Assembly: GCF_005937885.2 (NCBI RefSeq) | Contig: NZ_CP042176.1 | Span: forward strand, 5,761,501 to 5,825,500 | DNA length: 64,000 nt | Origin: Bradyrhizobium sp. KBS0727 | GTDB taxonomy: Bacteria; Pseudomonadota; Alphaproteobacteria; Rhizobiales; Xanthobacteraceae | Direction of reading: 5' to 3' | In this document: positions 34,447 through 43,551 of the stretch, piece by piece | Position numbering within the stretch: position 1 is the first letter of the stretch | Layout: the number at the start of each line of letters is the position of its first letter | Notes under the pieces: model-generated | Database searches by the model: none | Told to the model about the DNA's origin: nothing | What the model saw: only the letters and a program-made list of their open reading frames with translations | Made by a program: the position numbers and the translations under genes

Positions 34447-36411
34447 TCACCGTCCCAACCCGCGTTTGGTCCCGACCGACCAGGAAATCCCCGCACCGCC
34501 GACGACACCGGTGACCGCCTGCCCTTTTGCGCGTTCAAGCACCGGCCGCCATGGCACTAGGCTGAATTCCTGCGCCCGTTCGATCAGGGCAAACCGACCA
34601 CTGTTCAGCGTCAGCGCCCGCCGATAGGTTCCGGTCGGCCGGTCGCCGGGCTTGATCTCGGAATATCCAAGGCCGGTTTCGCCGGCGATGCGGGCGCCGG
34701 TCTCGGCAAGCTCACGCCGCTCCAGGGTCTGCAGCATATTGCGCGCATAGACCATGCGGCCGTCCTGATCGCGCGCGAGCCCCTGCTCGAGCAACCATTG
34801 GCGCCGTGCCCGAATCGCCGCGCCGACCTCTGATCCAAGCCCCATCGGGGCGATCGTCTCAGGGTCCTTCGCAACCAGCTGACGGTCAAGCCAGGTCGCG
34901 CCGTTGGCGTTGGGCAACGCTTCAAGGTTCTGCCACGACAATACCGTCATGCGCACAGGACGTTCTGAACGGTTCACCGCCTCGAAGCGCTCTGCCCGGT
35001 CGAGATGACCTTGCCCGACATTCCATCGCCCGTCCGGCAACCGCTCGGCCAAGCCCTGCCTTCGCATCGCCTCAAGCCGGCGAGCGTGGCTTTGGATAAA
35101 CTCGGCTGAAGCGCGCGGGTCGGTGTCGCGATGAATATCCACGCTATAGAGCCCTTGGTTGCGCGTCGCGATGTCCGCAATGGTACGGTCGACCTGGCGC
35201 GGACCTGTCTCCCGTGCACGCAGCTCGATGATCGTGTTCCGAACCAGCGGCTCGTCATCGGCGCGCCGTAACCCGAGCTCGACGTAATGCGTCCGGCCGT
35301 CGATCCCGTCGACAATCGCATAGCGCCGCTCACGCAGTTCGTCCGAGAACCCTTCCGCGACCAGGCGTCCGACGACACGGCCGCCTTCTTTGGAGTCGAA
35401 GATCGCCTGATCGGCCGCAGCGCGATTTAACCCCGCGCCCTTCAAGTCGCGGTGCATGGTCTTGATGATATCGCCGCGCTCCCCCATGCGCCGCAAGGTC
35501 GGTTCGATATCTCCGGCGATCCGCCACATACCCGGCGCCGTTTCTTGTGCCAGTTCCAGGCGCTCGAGCGCCCGAAGCCTGCCCATCCGCATGGCATGAT
35601 GCCGCGGGTCGCGCTCCGGCTTTTCGGAAAGCGCAAGGACGCTGTCGCGCGCGTCACGGAGGATCGCGCGGTCGAGACGGGTGAAACGCTCCGCGCCAAC
35701 CTCCTGCTCGAGCTTGCGCAGATGGTCCAATTCGCTTTCGGGCCCCAGTTCACGGGTGATCAGTTCGCTCGCCCGGGCCCGCATCCCATGGCCGATGTAA
35801 TCGCGGGCGATCACGAGGTCGTTCCCATGGTCGTCCTTGCCCCGCACCACGATGTGGCTGTGGGGGTGGCCGGTATTGAAGTGATCGGCGGCGACCCAAT
35901 CGAGCCTGGTTCCGAGATCGGATTCCATCTGCCGCATCAGGTCGCGGACGAACGGTTTGAGGTCGGCGATTTCGGCAGAGTCCTCCGGCGCCACGATGAA
36001 ACGAAACTGGTGGCGGTCGCCTTCGGCTCGATCAGCAAAAGTCTTGGCATCAACACGATCGTGGCCTTCATCGTAAAGCTCGCCGGGATTCCCCTCGCGC
36101 GTGACGCCGTCGCGCTGGACATAGCGCAGATGAGCCCGCACCGCGCCGGCATCGCCTGCCTTGATGCGGACGATCCGCGCCTTGATGACGACCCGGCGCT
36201 GGCCCAGAGAGCGACGGCTGGCGGACACCATTCCCTGCGCATAGCCACGGCCGATGCGTGAGCCGGTAAAACCGGAAGCTCGGTGCGTTGTTCCGATGCC
36301 GGCTTTTTGCGCGATCTTGCGGACGCGCTTGACGTAGCCGATTGCCTTGCGGCCGCGACGGTTGCCGATGCGGCCAAGCCTGACTTTGAACTCGTCGTCG
36401 ATGTCGGACAC
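34447..36411 (-). CDS. VirD2-type relaxase (DUF3363 family)
   Basis: 654 residues. The N-terminal relaxase domain has the candidate tyrosine in AVRAHLRYVQRDGVTREG and the three-His metal motif as DHFNTGHPHSHIVVRG; the C-terminal two thirds match the DUF3363 region seen in rhizobial and proteobacterial island relaxases. It would nick oriT and lead the strand through TraG and the Trb channel. It converges on the nucleotidyltransferase gene. Its upstream region was disrupted by the IS66 element about 200 bases away, which may affect expression. Confidence 0.92.
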   Translation of the reverse strand: MSDIDDEFKVRLGRIGNRRGRKAIGYVKRVRKIAQKAGIGTTHRASGFTGSRIGRGYAQGMVSASRRSLGQRRVVIKARIVRIKAGDAGAVRAHLRYVQRDGVTREGNPGELYDEGHDRVDAKTFADRAEGDRHQFRFIVAPEDSAEIADLKPFVRDLMRQMESDLGTRLDWVAADHFNTGHPHSHIVVRGKDDHGNDLVIARDYIGHGMRARASELITRELGPESELDHLRKLEQEVGAERFTRLDRAILRDARDSVLALSEKPERDPRHHAMRMGRLRALERLELAQETAPGMWRIAGDIEPTLRRMGERGDIIKTMHRDLKGAGLNRAAADQAIFDSKEGGRVVGRLVAEGFSDELRERRYAIVDGIDGRTHYVELGLRRADDEPLVRNTIIELRARETGPRQVDRTIADIATRNQGLYSVDIHRDTDPRASAEFIQSHARRLEAMRRQGLAERLPDGRWNVGQGHLDRAERFEAVNRSERPVRMTVLSWQNLEALPNANGATWLDRQLVAKDPETIAPMGLGSEVGAAIRARRQWLLEQGLARDQDGRMVYARNMLQTLERRELAETGARIAGETGLGYSEIKPGDRPTGTYRRALTLNSGRFALIERAQEFSLVPWRPVLERAKGQAVTGVVGGAGISWSVGTKRGLGR

Positions 36412-36609
36412 ACGCGCGCTCCGTTTGGCAGCAGGCGCATGTGTGAATACATCTTCGGTGCGTCAAGACGCAGACGTCGTTCATCAATTGCGAAAGGTAC
36501 TTGACTGTGAGTTGGCGACACCGCCTTCGACGGTGGCGACAAACCTTGGATGTGCAGACAACGACTTAGGCGCGTTTGGGCGCCAGTGCTTTTATCTTGC
36601 CCTCCCGCT

Positions 36610-36617
36610 TGATCTCC
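36610..36617. repeat. IS66 target-site duplication, left copy
   Basis: TGATCTCC directly abuts the left inverted repeat and recurs exactly at 39551-39558. Confidence 0.9.
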
Positions 36618-36699
36618 GTAAGCGTCCGAGTCCTGCACGACTTTCCGAGAGTGCGTTGTCGTTCCATATCGGGTTCCTTGCTGCATTGGAGGATCTCCG

Positions 36700-37575
36700 G
36701 TGGGTACGGAATATTTCAAGAACGAGGCGCTCCGTTCTTTTTGGTCGGTACACGTTGAAGCGTGGCGACGAAGCGGTCTGAGCAAACGCAAATATTGTCG
36801 TCAGCATCGTCTCAGCTGCAGCACATTCGATCGCTGGCTGCGGCATCTGATTGACGTTGAAACCCTGAAAATACGTGCGGAATTGCGTCGAGAGGAACGT
36901 CGGGAGCGGCTCCGCAAGAAGCGGAGTCCGGTGTCGAACGACCAGCGCTGCAGAGCCGTGCAAGCGTTCTGGGCGATGCACGTCGAAGCGATGAGATGGT
37001 GCGGAATGAACATGCAAGCGTATTCCCGGGCACATGGCATATCGCAGCACAGCTTGAGGCGGTGGCGTGATCTGATCGACGCCAATGAAGTGGAAATCGA
37101 CTGGCGGACCCATCTTCATCCGAGTGCCCGCCCCCTGGTAAGCACTAGTGCTAGCAGCGCTGCTAAGGAGTCCGTCGCCGGAACGCGCTTGACAGATACG
37201 CCGACAGCTGATCCGCCGAGCGATGGACGTGCCAACCGACGCCGCTTCAGTGAGGAGGAAAAGCTGGCGATCGTCCGCGAGTCCGAACAACCCGGCGCCA
37301 CCGCCGCCGAGGTTTGCCGGCGCCACGGCATCGTCAGCAGCATGCTGTTCCGGTGGCGGGTACAGTTCGGGTTCGGCAAGCGAGCACCGGCCAAGTTGGT
37401 GGCTGTGAAAGTTACCGCAGCGCAATCGGGAACGCTCGTCCTGAACGATCTGTTGCAGCCGCCCGACGGCATGACGGTTGTCGAATTGGACGATGGGCGA
37501 CGTGTCTTTGCACCGATGGGCAGCGATCCGGATGCAGTCCGTCGACACGTCATCGAGCAGGAGATAGCACGATGA
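36700..37575 (+). CDS. tnpA: IS66 accessory transposition protein TnpA (extended form)
   Basis: 291 residues from GTG 36700 with GGAGGA 6 bases upstream. Longer than usual TnpA: two short transposase-like helix-turn-helix repeats (RQHRLSCSTFDRWLRHL and AHGISQHSLRRWRDL) precede the standard TnpA helix-turn-helix (RRFSEEEKLAIVRESEQPGATAAEVCRRHGI). The stop overlaps tnpB (ATGA), the coupling typical of IS66. It binds the ends or regulates the transposase. Confidence 0.9.
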   Translation: MGTEYFKNEALRSFWSVHVEAWRRSGLSKRKYCRQHRLSCSTFDRWLRHLIDVETLKIRAELRREERRERLRKKRSPVSNDQRCRAVQAFWAMHVEAMRWCGMNMQAYSRAHGISQHSLRRWRDLIDANEVEIDWRTHLHPSARPLVSTSASSAAKESVAGTRLTDTPTADPPSDGRANRRRFSEEEKLAIVRESEQPGATAAEVCRRHGIVSSMLFRWRVQFGFGKRAPAKLVAVKVTAAQSGTLVLNDLLQPPDGMTVVELDDGRRVFAPMGSDPDAVRRHVIEQEIAR

Positions 37576-37925
37576 TGATTGTTCCGGCCGGGGTGAAGGT
37601 GCATCTGGCCTTGGGATATACCGACATGCGCAAAGGCCTGGATGGGCTCGCTACGCTCGTTCAGGAACACCTCAAGAAGGATCCGTTCTCCGGCCACCTG
37701 TTTGCCTTCCGCGGCAGGAATGCGAGCAGACTGAAAATCCTGTTCTGGGACGGCAACGGACTCTGCCTGTTTACCAAGCGCATCGATCAAGGTGGCTTCA
37801 TCTGGCCCAGAATGAGCGATCCAGGTGGCACCGTGACGCTGTCTCCAGCGCAACTTGCGATGCTGATCGAAGGCATCGATTGGCGCACACCCGAGCGTCG
37901 ATGGCGCCCCGCCATCGCGGGCTGA
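37572..37925 (+). CDS. tnpB: IS66 accessory protein TnpB
   Basis: 117 residues with the Orf2/TnpB signature: VHLALGYTDMRKGLDGLATLVQE, GHLFAFRGRNASRLKILFWDGNGLCLFTKRI and LSPAQLAMLIEGIDWRTPER. Needed for IS66 transposition together with TnpA and TnpC. Its start overlaps the tnpA stop. Confidence 0.95.
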   Translation: MMIVPAGVKVHLALGYTDMRKGLDGLATLVQEHLKKDPFSGHLFAFRGRNASRLKILFWDGNGLCLFTKRIDQGGFIWPRMSDPGGTVTLSPAQLAMLIEGIDWRTPERRWRPAIAG

Positions 37926-37994
37926 ATCGCAGAAACCCGCATAGAATATAGCGAAGTTGCTTCTTCGAATCAGCATGTTCGAGTAGAATCGGAC

Positions 37995-39524
37995 ATGCAG
38001 CTCGATCTCAACAATCTGCCGTCGGATACGACACTTCTGCATCGCTTGGTGCGCGACATCGCCGCGACAATTGAGCATCGAGACAGCGAGATCGAGCGTC
38101 TTCAGGCAATCATCAAACAGCTTCAACGCGCGCAGTTCGGGCGTCGCTCCGAGCGCCTTGATCCCGACCAACTGGCGCTCACGCTGGAAGATATCGACAG
38201 CGATATCGGCCGCATTGAGGAAAGCCGGCCGGTTATTGTATCGGAGCCGCCAGAGGCACCGTCGCGGCGCGCACCGCTGCCCGATCACCTGCCGCGCGAG
38301 GACATCCTGCTTGACGTCGATGGTGAGGCCTGCAGCTGTTGCGGTGGCGCGCTGCATTCGATCGGCGAGAGCGTCAGCGAGATGCTGGACTGGGTTCCGG
38401 CGCAGCTTCGCGTGGTGCGCATCACGCGCCCGAAGTACGCCTGCCGAGCCTGCGGTAAGGTTGCCCAGGCGCCTGCGCCGGAGCGGCCGATCGCCGGCGG
38501 ATTGGCGACTCCAACCCTGCTCGCCCACGTGCTGGTCAGCAAGTATTGCGATCACACGCCGCTTTATCGGCAGTCGCAAATCTTCGCCCGGCACGGCGTC
38601 GACCTCGGCCGTTCGACGCTGGCCGGATGGGTTGGCGGCGCATGCTGGTGGCTCGAGGCGCTGCACGAGCGATTGTGCAAGAACGTGTTTGCCTCCGACC
38701 ATCTGTTTGCCGACGACACGCCGATCCCGGTGCTCGATCCGGGAAGAGGACGCACCAAGACCGGACGCCTGTGGGTCTACGTCCGCGAGCAGCGGCCCTG
38801 GAGCGGACCTGAACCGCCGGCAGCGGTCTATTTGTTCGCACCCGACCGAAAGGCCGAACGTCCGGTATTGCACCTGGCGGGCTTCAAAGGTGTCCTGCAT
38901 GTCGATGGCTATGCGGGCTTCGAGCACCTGACCGTCAACGGCGACGTCATGCTCGCGGCATGTTGGGCCCATACAAGACGCAAGTTCTACGAAGTTGCCG
39001 AGGCCACCGGTTCGCCCATAGCGACGGAAGCCTTGCGCCGGATCGGTGAGCTCTATGCCATTGAAGCCCGCGTCCGTGGGCAGTCGTCTGTCCATCGGCT
39101 CGCTGAGCGGCGCTCCTTCTCGAAGCCGGCCGTGCAGGCCCTGCAAACCTGGTTTGAGGCGCAGCTTGTACGCGTGCCCGGCAGCAGCACGCTTGCGGAA
39201 GCGATCCGGTACGCGCTCTCCCGTTGGGAAGGTCTGACGCGCTTCCTGCACGATGGCCGCGTTGAAATGGACACCAATCCGGTCGAGCGTGCAATCCGCC
39301 CGGTGGCGCTCGGCCGGAAGAACCATCTCTTCGCCGGCAGCGACGGCGGAGGGAATCGTTGGGCAGTCGTCTGCTCGCTGATCGAAACCTGCAAACTCAA
39401 CGGCGTCGAACCCTACGCTTATCTCACCGACGTGCTCACGCGCATGGTCGACGGACATCCGATCAACCGTCTCGACGAACTGCTGCCGTGGGTTTGGAAA
39501 CCAGAGATTCATGTCAAGACCTGA
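37995..39524 (+). CDS. tnpC: IS66 transposase TnpC
   Basis: 509 residues: an N-terminal leucine-rich coiled coil (IEHRDSEIERLQAIIKQLQR), a zinc-finger pair (CSCCGGAL and YACRACGK), then the DDE transposase domain with LFADDTPIPVLDPG, VDGYAGFEHL and the DTNPVERAIRPVALGRKNHLFAGSDGG segment holding the last acid. Full length and undamaged. It ends 4 bases before the right inverted repeat. Confidence 0.97.
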   Translation: MQLDLNNLPSDTTLLHRLVRDIAATIEHRDSEIERLQAIIKQLQRAQFGRRSERLDPDQLALTLEDIDSDIGRIEESRPVIVSEPPEAPSRRAPLPDHLPREDILLDVDGEACSCCGGALHSIGESVSEMLDWVPAQLRVVRITRPKYACRACGKVAQAPAPERPIAGGLATPTLLAHVLVSKYCDHTPLYRQSQIFARHGVDLGRSTLAGWVGGACWWLEALHERLCKNVFASDHLFADDTPIPVLDPGRGRTKTGRLWVYVREQRPWSGPEPPAAVYLFAPDRKAERPVLHLAGFKGVLHVDGYAGFEHLTVNGDVMLAACWAHTRRKFYEVAEATGSPIATEALRRIGELYAIEARVRGQSSVHRLAERRSFSKPAVQALQTWFEAQLVRVPGSSTLAEAIRYALSRWEGLTRFLHDGRVEMDTNPVERAIRPVALGRKNHLFAGSDGGGNRWAVVCSLIETCKLNGVEPYAYLTDVLTRMVDGHPINRLDELLPWVWKPEIHVKT

Positions 39525-39550
39525 CTGGCGTGCAAGAACCGGACGCATAC

Positions 39551-39558
39551 TGATCTCC
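39551..39558. repeat. IS66 target-site duplication, right copy
   Basis: TGATCTCC, identical to 36610-36617, directly after the right inverted repeat. Confidence 0.9.
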
Positions 39559-39640
39559 GAACATGAGACCGCTGGCAATTGCAATAGTCGTCCGTTGTAA
39601 CGATAATGCTTGACGGTCCATCATTACGATGGTGGGGATA

Positions 39641-39862
39641 ATGCAGTCTTCCCGAAACAGAGCGGATGCTGAGCCGCTCTCGGAAGCCGTTGCCGCGCTT
39701 CGTGAGTTGGTCTCGCGCGCGCGAAAAGCCAACGATCGGTCGTTCGACGACGGCCAGTCGGTCGATGCCTGGAAGAGCGATGAACTCAGTGCCGCCGTAG
39801 AGCGTACTGAAGCGATGATCGCTAAGGCGGAAGCTGCCATAGCGGAGCCGGGTACAGAGTAG
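39641..39862 (+). CDS. small hypothetical protein
   Basis: 73 residues from ATG 39641, with GGTGGGGA 4 bases upstream. Helical and charged (LSEAVAALRELVSRARKAND, then LSAAVERTEAMIAKAEAAIAE), with no known domain. It lies alone between the IS66 element and the TraF peptidase gene, on the opposite strand to its neighbours. Coding reality is uncertain. Confidence 0.35.
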   Translation: MQSSRNRADAEPLSEAVAALRELVSRARKANDRSFDDGQSVDAWKSDELSAAVERTEAMIAKAEAAIAEPGTE

Positions 39863-40096
39863 GAGCTCGCTCGCCCAATCGGTACATTGCCAGCGAGACC
39901 GCTCGGCTCTTCAAGACCATGTGCAGCCCCCGTACTCATACTGATCTCGAGCCGCGCCGCCTCGATTCCTTCGATGGCTTCCACGACTGGGCTCATATCG
40001 AGCCGAATTCACGAAACACATTCGAGATTTTTGCCGCTTCATTGGCAGATCACTGGTCTCTCAAGGCCCCGGGGACTGCTCCCAGCGGGCACGCGG

Positions 40097-40636
40097 CTAG
40101 CCCGGAGGATTCCAGGTCCATAGCGGGTGCGCCACGCCTAGAATATCGCACCGCATGACCGGCCCGAAATACCTCGAGTCGAACGAATTCGGATGCGGTT
40201 GCAGCAAGAAAAATTCGCCGTCGATCAGCTTCATGCACCCCTCCCACGCCGGCAACGGACGCCCGTCGCGATCGTTATCGAAGGTCTCAGCAACGACCTT
40301 GCCGTTGATGGCAATCGCGTGCACCGGTTCCTTCGAACGGCAGACTTCATCGCCGCCTACGGCCGCGATTTCCTTGAGGAGCGGTACCGACGGCGGCAGA
40401 ATTCCGCGCGCCACAATCATCAGCTCGATCAACGGCGGCGGCTGGACGACCGCTGTCTCTCCGACGCCGGGAAAACGGTTCTCCAGATAATAGAAACCAA
40501 GAGGTGCGCTGCCCGTGGCATTGTAGATGACGAGCGGTGTGTGACTTCCGAACGTAACGAGCATCGAAACGACAGCCGCCGACATCGCGGCCAGCACAGG
40601 CACTTGCCGGCGCAGGCGTTTGTGATCAATTCGCAT
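40097..40636 (-). CDS. traF: S26-family signal peptidase TraF
   Basis: 179 residues: one N-terminal membrane helix (VLAAMSAAVVSMLVTFG), then the serine of the S26 dyad in NATGSAPLGFYYLE and the lysine in LLKEIAAVGGDEVC, with DSRYFGPVMRCDILGVAHPLW at the end. In RP4, TraF cleaves and cyclises the TrbC pilin, fitting the trbC gene on this island. Its start overlaps the end of the HTH gene by 11 bases. Confidence 0.92.
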   Translation of the reverse strand: MRIDHKRLRRQVPVLAAMSAAVVSMLVTFGSHTPLVIYNATGSAPLGFYYLENRFPGVGETAVVQPPPLIELMIVARGILPPSVPLLKEIAAVGGDEVCRSKEPVHAIAINGKVVAETFDNDRDGRPLPAWEGCMKLIDGEFFLLQPHPNSFDSRYFGPVMRCDILGVAHPLWTWNPPG

Positions 40637-40844
40637 CGGACGTCGACCTCCGCTTGCTGGCTTGCGAATAATCGACGAGGTCTTCGATGTGATAACGGAC
40701 GTAGCGTCCGTGCTTGCGGTAGAGCGGGCCCGTGCCCTTCACCCGCATTTTCTCAAGCGTATTCTTGGTGAGCCGCAGCCAGGCCGCCGCCTCCGCCGTA
40801 TTCAGAAAAGGCCGATCAGGCTCTTTCTTTGCATCGTCCGTCAT
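40626..40844 (-). CDS. MerR/AlpA-like helix-turn-helix protein
   Basis: 72 residues starting at ATG 40844, with GGGAG 10 bases upstream. FLNTAEAAAWLRLTKNTLEKMRVKGTGPLYRKHGRYVRYHIEDLVDY is the winged helix-turn-helix of excisionase/AlpA-type proteins. In islands of this type such genes can act as recombination directionality factors or local regulators. It is coupled with traF. The replication-initiator gene often present near here in related islands is missing. Confidence 0.85.
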   Translation of the reverse strand: MTDDAKKEPDRPFLNTAEAAAWLRLTKNTLEKMRVKGTGPLYRKHGRYVRYHIEDLVDYSQASKRRSTSDAN

Positions 40845-40998
40845 GTCCAACGCTCCCTGTCCCGCGGCTCGTCAAGATGCGGGGGCGAGAAGAAGCGTCG
40901 TCAGATTGCAGCGCGGGCGGGAGTGGCGAAGATGACCGAGGGTGAATTCGCCACCCCACGCCGGCAAAAATGGTCAACTCGGCAAATGACCAGGACAG

Positions 40999-41835
40999 CT
41001 AGAACAGCAGATCGCGGTAACCGCCCTTCATCAACTCGGTACCCTTGGCGACCAGCCGCCTTGTGCGGTCCTTGAGGAACTGGCTCGGCCCCTGCCATTC
41101 CTCGCCTACCTTTTTCTCCCCGAAGATGGCGATGGCGATCTGCCGATAGGTCTTGCCGTGCAGGCTTTCGTCGAGCGCGACCAGCGCGTGATGGAGGCGT
41201 TCGTCGACGGCAAATGCCGGCCGGTTGCCAACGGACGGGGCCTGTTCCGTAAAACGATGAAGGCGCTTGAGCAGTTCGGTTTGCGCGCTCAGGTCGGCAA
41301 AACCGTCGATCTCGAAGACGGGCGCAAAAGGATTTGTCAGGGCCGCGACGTCGCGGATTTCGAGGGGAATGTGGACACCTGGTCCCTTCATCAGCACCAG
41401 CGGAACGTTATCGACGCCGATCGCTACCACACGATCGGCATTGAAACTCGATAGCGTGAGCGGTGTGAGGTTTTCACGATGTGTCGCTGGCGCGGCCCTG
41501 ACCCGGACCACCTGTTTCAACGCGGCCATATGCCAGAACACCGGGGCTTGCCGGGCAACTACCGACGGATCGGCGAAGGCATAGAGTCCCCATCTTTCGG
41601 CGCGCGGAAAGCGCCGCCGCAACCGCAACAGCCGGGTGCCATCCTTCAAGGTAATATGCGGCAAGTGTCGCGGCACGGAGCTTCGCCAGTCCGCACCGTA
41701 GTCCGGATTTCGGCGCAGGAATTCCCACGCCCAGTCGCTTCGATCGTAGGACGCTGGACCGCTAAAAATGGCTGCGTCGCGTGGAAGGCCGCTCGCTGTA
41801 TCGGCGTGATTTCGGTTCAGGCGAAGCCCCAGCAT
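40999..41835 (-). CDS. DUF2285-family protein (with N-terminal DUF6499-like segment)
   Basis: 278 residues. The N-terminal part (YDRSDWAWEFLRRNPDYGADW) is the short domain that precedes DUF2285 in island proteins. The C-terminal half contains a likely helix-turn-helix (SLHGKTYRQIAIAIFGEKKVGEEWQGPSQFLKDRTRRLVAKG) characteristic of DUF2285. Function unproven; probably DNA-binding and involved in island maintenance or transfer control. Confidence 0.85.
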   Translation of the reverse strand: MLGLRLNRNHADTASGLPRDAAIFSGPASYDRSDWAWEFLRRNPDYGADWRSSVPRHLPHITLKDGTRLLRLRRRFPRAERWGLYAFADPSVVARQAPVFWHMAALKQVVRVRAAPATHRENLTPLTLSSFNADRVVAIGVDNVPLVLMKGPGVHIPLEIRDVAALTNPFAPVFEIDGFADLSAQTELLKRLHRFTEQAPSVGNRPAFAVDERLHHALVALDESLHGKTYRQIAIAIFGEKKVGEEWQGPSQFLKDRTRRLVAKGTELMKGGYRDLLF

Positions 41836-42067
41836 CCAAGCAAGCGATCAAGCGAGCCATCATCGTCGAAACAAAATGCGGCGAGAGAACGGCCCCCGCG
41901 CTGATCGCGCGCGGGCCGAACTCGGGCGCCGCGAGTGACAGGCTCACAAGGTCCTTGCTGCCGGCTTCGCCGCGCCGGATCCAGTCAGCACCAGCCTCGA
42001 CGCTTGGGTAACGACCCTGAAGTCGGGATGGGTCCGGCTCTCGGTGTTGAAGTGGCAGATCTGTCAA
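41762..42067 (-). CDS. small conserved-looking hypothetical protein upstream of DUF2285
   Basis: Up to 101 residues; start is uncertain (TTG at 42067 with GGAG upstream). The core PEFGPRAISAGAVLSPHFVSTMMARLIACLDAG looks like a genuine helical protein and I have the impression of similar short proteins preceding DUF2285 genes. It overlaps the DUF2285 gene by 74 bases in another frame, which is long and weakens one of the two starts. Confidence 0.45.
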   Translation of the reverse strand: MTDLPLQHREPDPSRLQGRYPSVEAGADWIRRGEAGSKDLVSLSLAAPEFGPRAISAGAVLSPHFVSTMMARLIACLDAGASPEPKSRRYSERPSTRRSHF

Positions 42068-42207
42068 GCTGCCAGCTCCGATCGGGGATAAAAGAGAGGC
42101 CGGAACGCATCTGGCGCTTAACCGTGTGAGCTTGTCAGAAGTTGGCTAGTGCTTTCCGCGAGCCGGGCCGCAGGCCCGGCGAGCCGCGGGCGCGGAAACG
42201 CGTCCGC

Positions 42208-42234
42208 CGCCGATCCGAAACCCGGATCGGCGGA
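42208..42234. other. strong hairpin in maintenance-block spacer
   Basis: CCGCCGATCCG and CGGATCGGCGG form an 11-bp perfect stem with a 5-base loop. A second hairpin (CCGGGCCgcaGGCCCGG) lies just left of it. No gene covers 42068-42305; the hairpins could be part of an origin or transcript end. Confidence 0.5.
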
Positions 42235-42268
42235 AAATCACAAATTTGAGGCCCTCAAGAACGCGAAG

Positions 42269-42296
42269 CCGCGCAACCTGGCTTCCGGTTGCGCGG
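42269..42296 (-). terminator. hairpin downstream of DUF932 gene
   Basis: CCGCGCAACC pairs perfectly with GGTTGCGCGG 9 bases past the DUF932 stop codon. The T-run is absent, so termination may be weak or Rho-dependent. Confidence 0.5.
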
Positions 42297-42305
42297 CCCA
42301 GCGAT

Positions 42306-43502
42306 TTAGGTGGCGCGTTCCAGCAATCGCTTGGCCCTGCCCTCAAGCTCCAGACGCGCGTCCTGATGGGCCTTGCCACGCGCCAGCGCGGTGATCCCCT
42401 GCACGAAGTCAAACACGCTTTCCGGTGGGCGACCTTCTTCATGCAGTACGGTCTCGATGATTTTCACCGTCTCGGACTTGGAAAACCCGCGCTTGCGCAA
42501 AAAACCGTTGCGGTCCTCGTCGCTGCGGGCGACAATCCGCTCGCGCGCAACCTTGATACCGGCGATGAACGGCGCGGGCGACGAATCGGCAAAGCGCGTC
42601 AACGCGGGAGCTGCCTCATGCGCAAAGCGTTGGGCGGCAAATTTGGAGTGCCGGATCGTAATTTCCTCAAAATTCTCGACGCCCCAGAGGTTGCGGTTCA
42701 TGCAGACGGCCCGGAGATAAAACGAGGCAATGCCGAGCGTCTTCGATCCAACCTCGCTGTTCCAGCAATAGAACCCCCGGAAATACAAATCCGGCGAACC
42801 GTCTGACAGGCGACCCGCCTCGATGGGATTGACATCATCAACCAGAAACAAGAACACGTCGCGGTCGCTGGCATAGAGCGTCGTGGTGTCCTTGGTAATG
42901 TCCACAAATGGGTTATGCGTCATCGTGTTCCAATCGAGCACGCCCGGCACCTTCCACCGCGTATCTCCGGTCCCATTGCCTGCGATCTTCATGACGGCTG
43001 CGACAAGTTCGTGATCCCAGATGCGGCCATAATCCGCACCCGTGACGGCACGAAGCTCGACGCGACCGTCATCGGCCTCCAGTGTTTTCACCAACTCGGC
43101 GCGGTGCGACAGCAAGCCGTGTTGCAGATTGATCCCGGCCAACGGCGCGGGAAGCTGCCGCATGTAGGATGATGGCGCGCCGACGAGACTGCATAACTGC
43201 CCAAAGCTCCAATGCGTCGGCGCGACCGGTTCGTCACGACCCGGGACGATCAGGGCCAGCCGCTCGGCGTTGTCGCGGCTCACCTCCACCTTTACGGCGC
43301 GGCTCTCCACGGTACGGGTCTTCGCGCGTTCGGCGCGGCGGCGCACCGCGTCATAGAGATCGGTCAGGCCGAGATAGCGCTCGTCATCGGGTCTGGAAAA
43401 CCATTCCGACGACACGCGGCCGACACGTTCGCCGCGCGATATGTCCACGCGAAAGCCAGCTGAAACAGGCTGCTCGATCTGGGTCAGGGTTATCATCGTC
43501 AT
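42306..43502 (-). CDS. DUF932-family protein
   Basis: 398 residues matching the phage/plasmid-like DUF932 pattern: GVLDWNTMTHNPFVDITKDTTTLYASDRDVFLFLVDD, YFRGFYCWNSEVGSKTLGIASFYLRAVCMNRNLWG and VENFEEITIRHSKFAAQRF. ATG 43502 has AAGGAG about 9 bases upstream. The biochemical role is unknown; the gene is a standard part of the ICE maintenance block with DUF736 and ParB-like genes. Directly upstream begins the GC-rich leader repeat that also precedes the ParB-like gene. Confidence 0.9.
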   Translation of the reverse strand: MTMITLTQIEQPVSAGFRVDISRGERVGRVSSEWFSRPDDERYLGLTDLYDAVRRRAERAKTRTVESRAVKVEVSRDNAERLALIVPGRDEPVAPTHWSFGQLCSLVGAPSSYMRQLPAPLAGINLQHGLLSHRAELVKTLEADDGRVELRAVTGADYGRIWDHELVAAVMKIAGNGTGDTRWKVPGVLDWNTMTHNPFVDITKDTTTLYASDRDVFLFLVDDVNPIEAGRLSDGSPDLYFRGFYCWNSEVGSKTLGIASFYLRAVCMNRNLWGVENFEEITIRHSKFAAQRFAHEAAPALTRFADSSPAPFIAGIKVARERIVARSDEDRNGFLRKRGFSKSETVKIIETVLHEEGRPPESVFDFVQGITALARGKAHQDARLELEGRAKRLLERAT

Positions 43503-43551
43503 CGCTCATTCTCCTTCTGTAGCTGGGTTAAAGCGCAGCGCTGCGCTGCAA

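Larger units (their letters stand above)
36618..39550 (+). mobile_element. complete IS66-family insertion sequence (2933 bp)
   Basis: Terminal inverted repeats of 22 bp lie at 36618-36639 (GTAAGCGTCC...CTGCACG) and 39529-39550 (reverse complement GTATGCGTCC...TTGCACG), matching at 18 of 22 positions. An identical 8-bp duplication flanks both ends, the length expected for IS66. Three genes inside (tnpA, tnpB, tnpC) are intact and in the usual order. Intact genes and an unchanged target duplication point to a recent insertion, between the relaxase gene and the maintenance block of the island. Confidence 0.95.

Noticed and set aside
37116..39584. 822-codon minus-strand frame across the IS66 genes
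   Set aside because: Covers three intact IS66 genes on the other strand, crosses the inverted repeat and shows no domain.
39514..39996. 160-codon minus-strand frame right of the IS66 element
   Set aside because: Runs through the inverted repeat and target duplication and is low in recognisable structure; probably a shadow of the small plus-strand frame.
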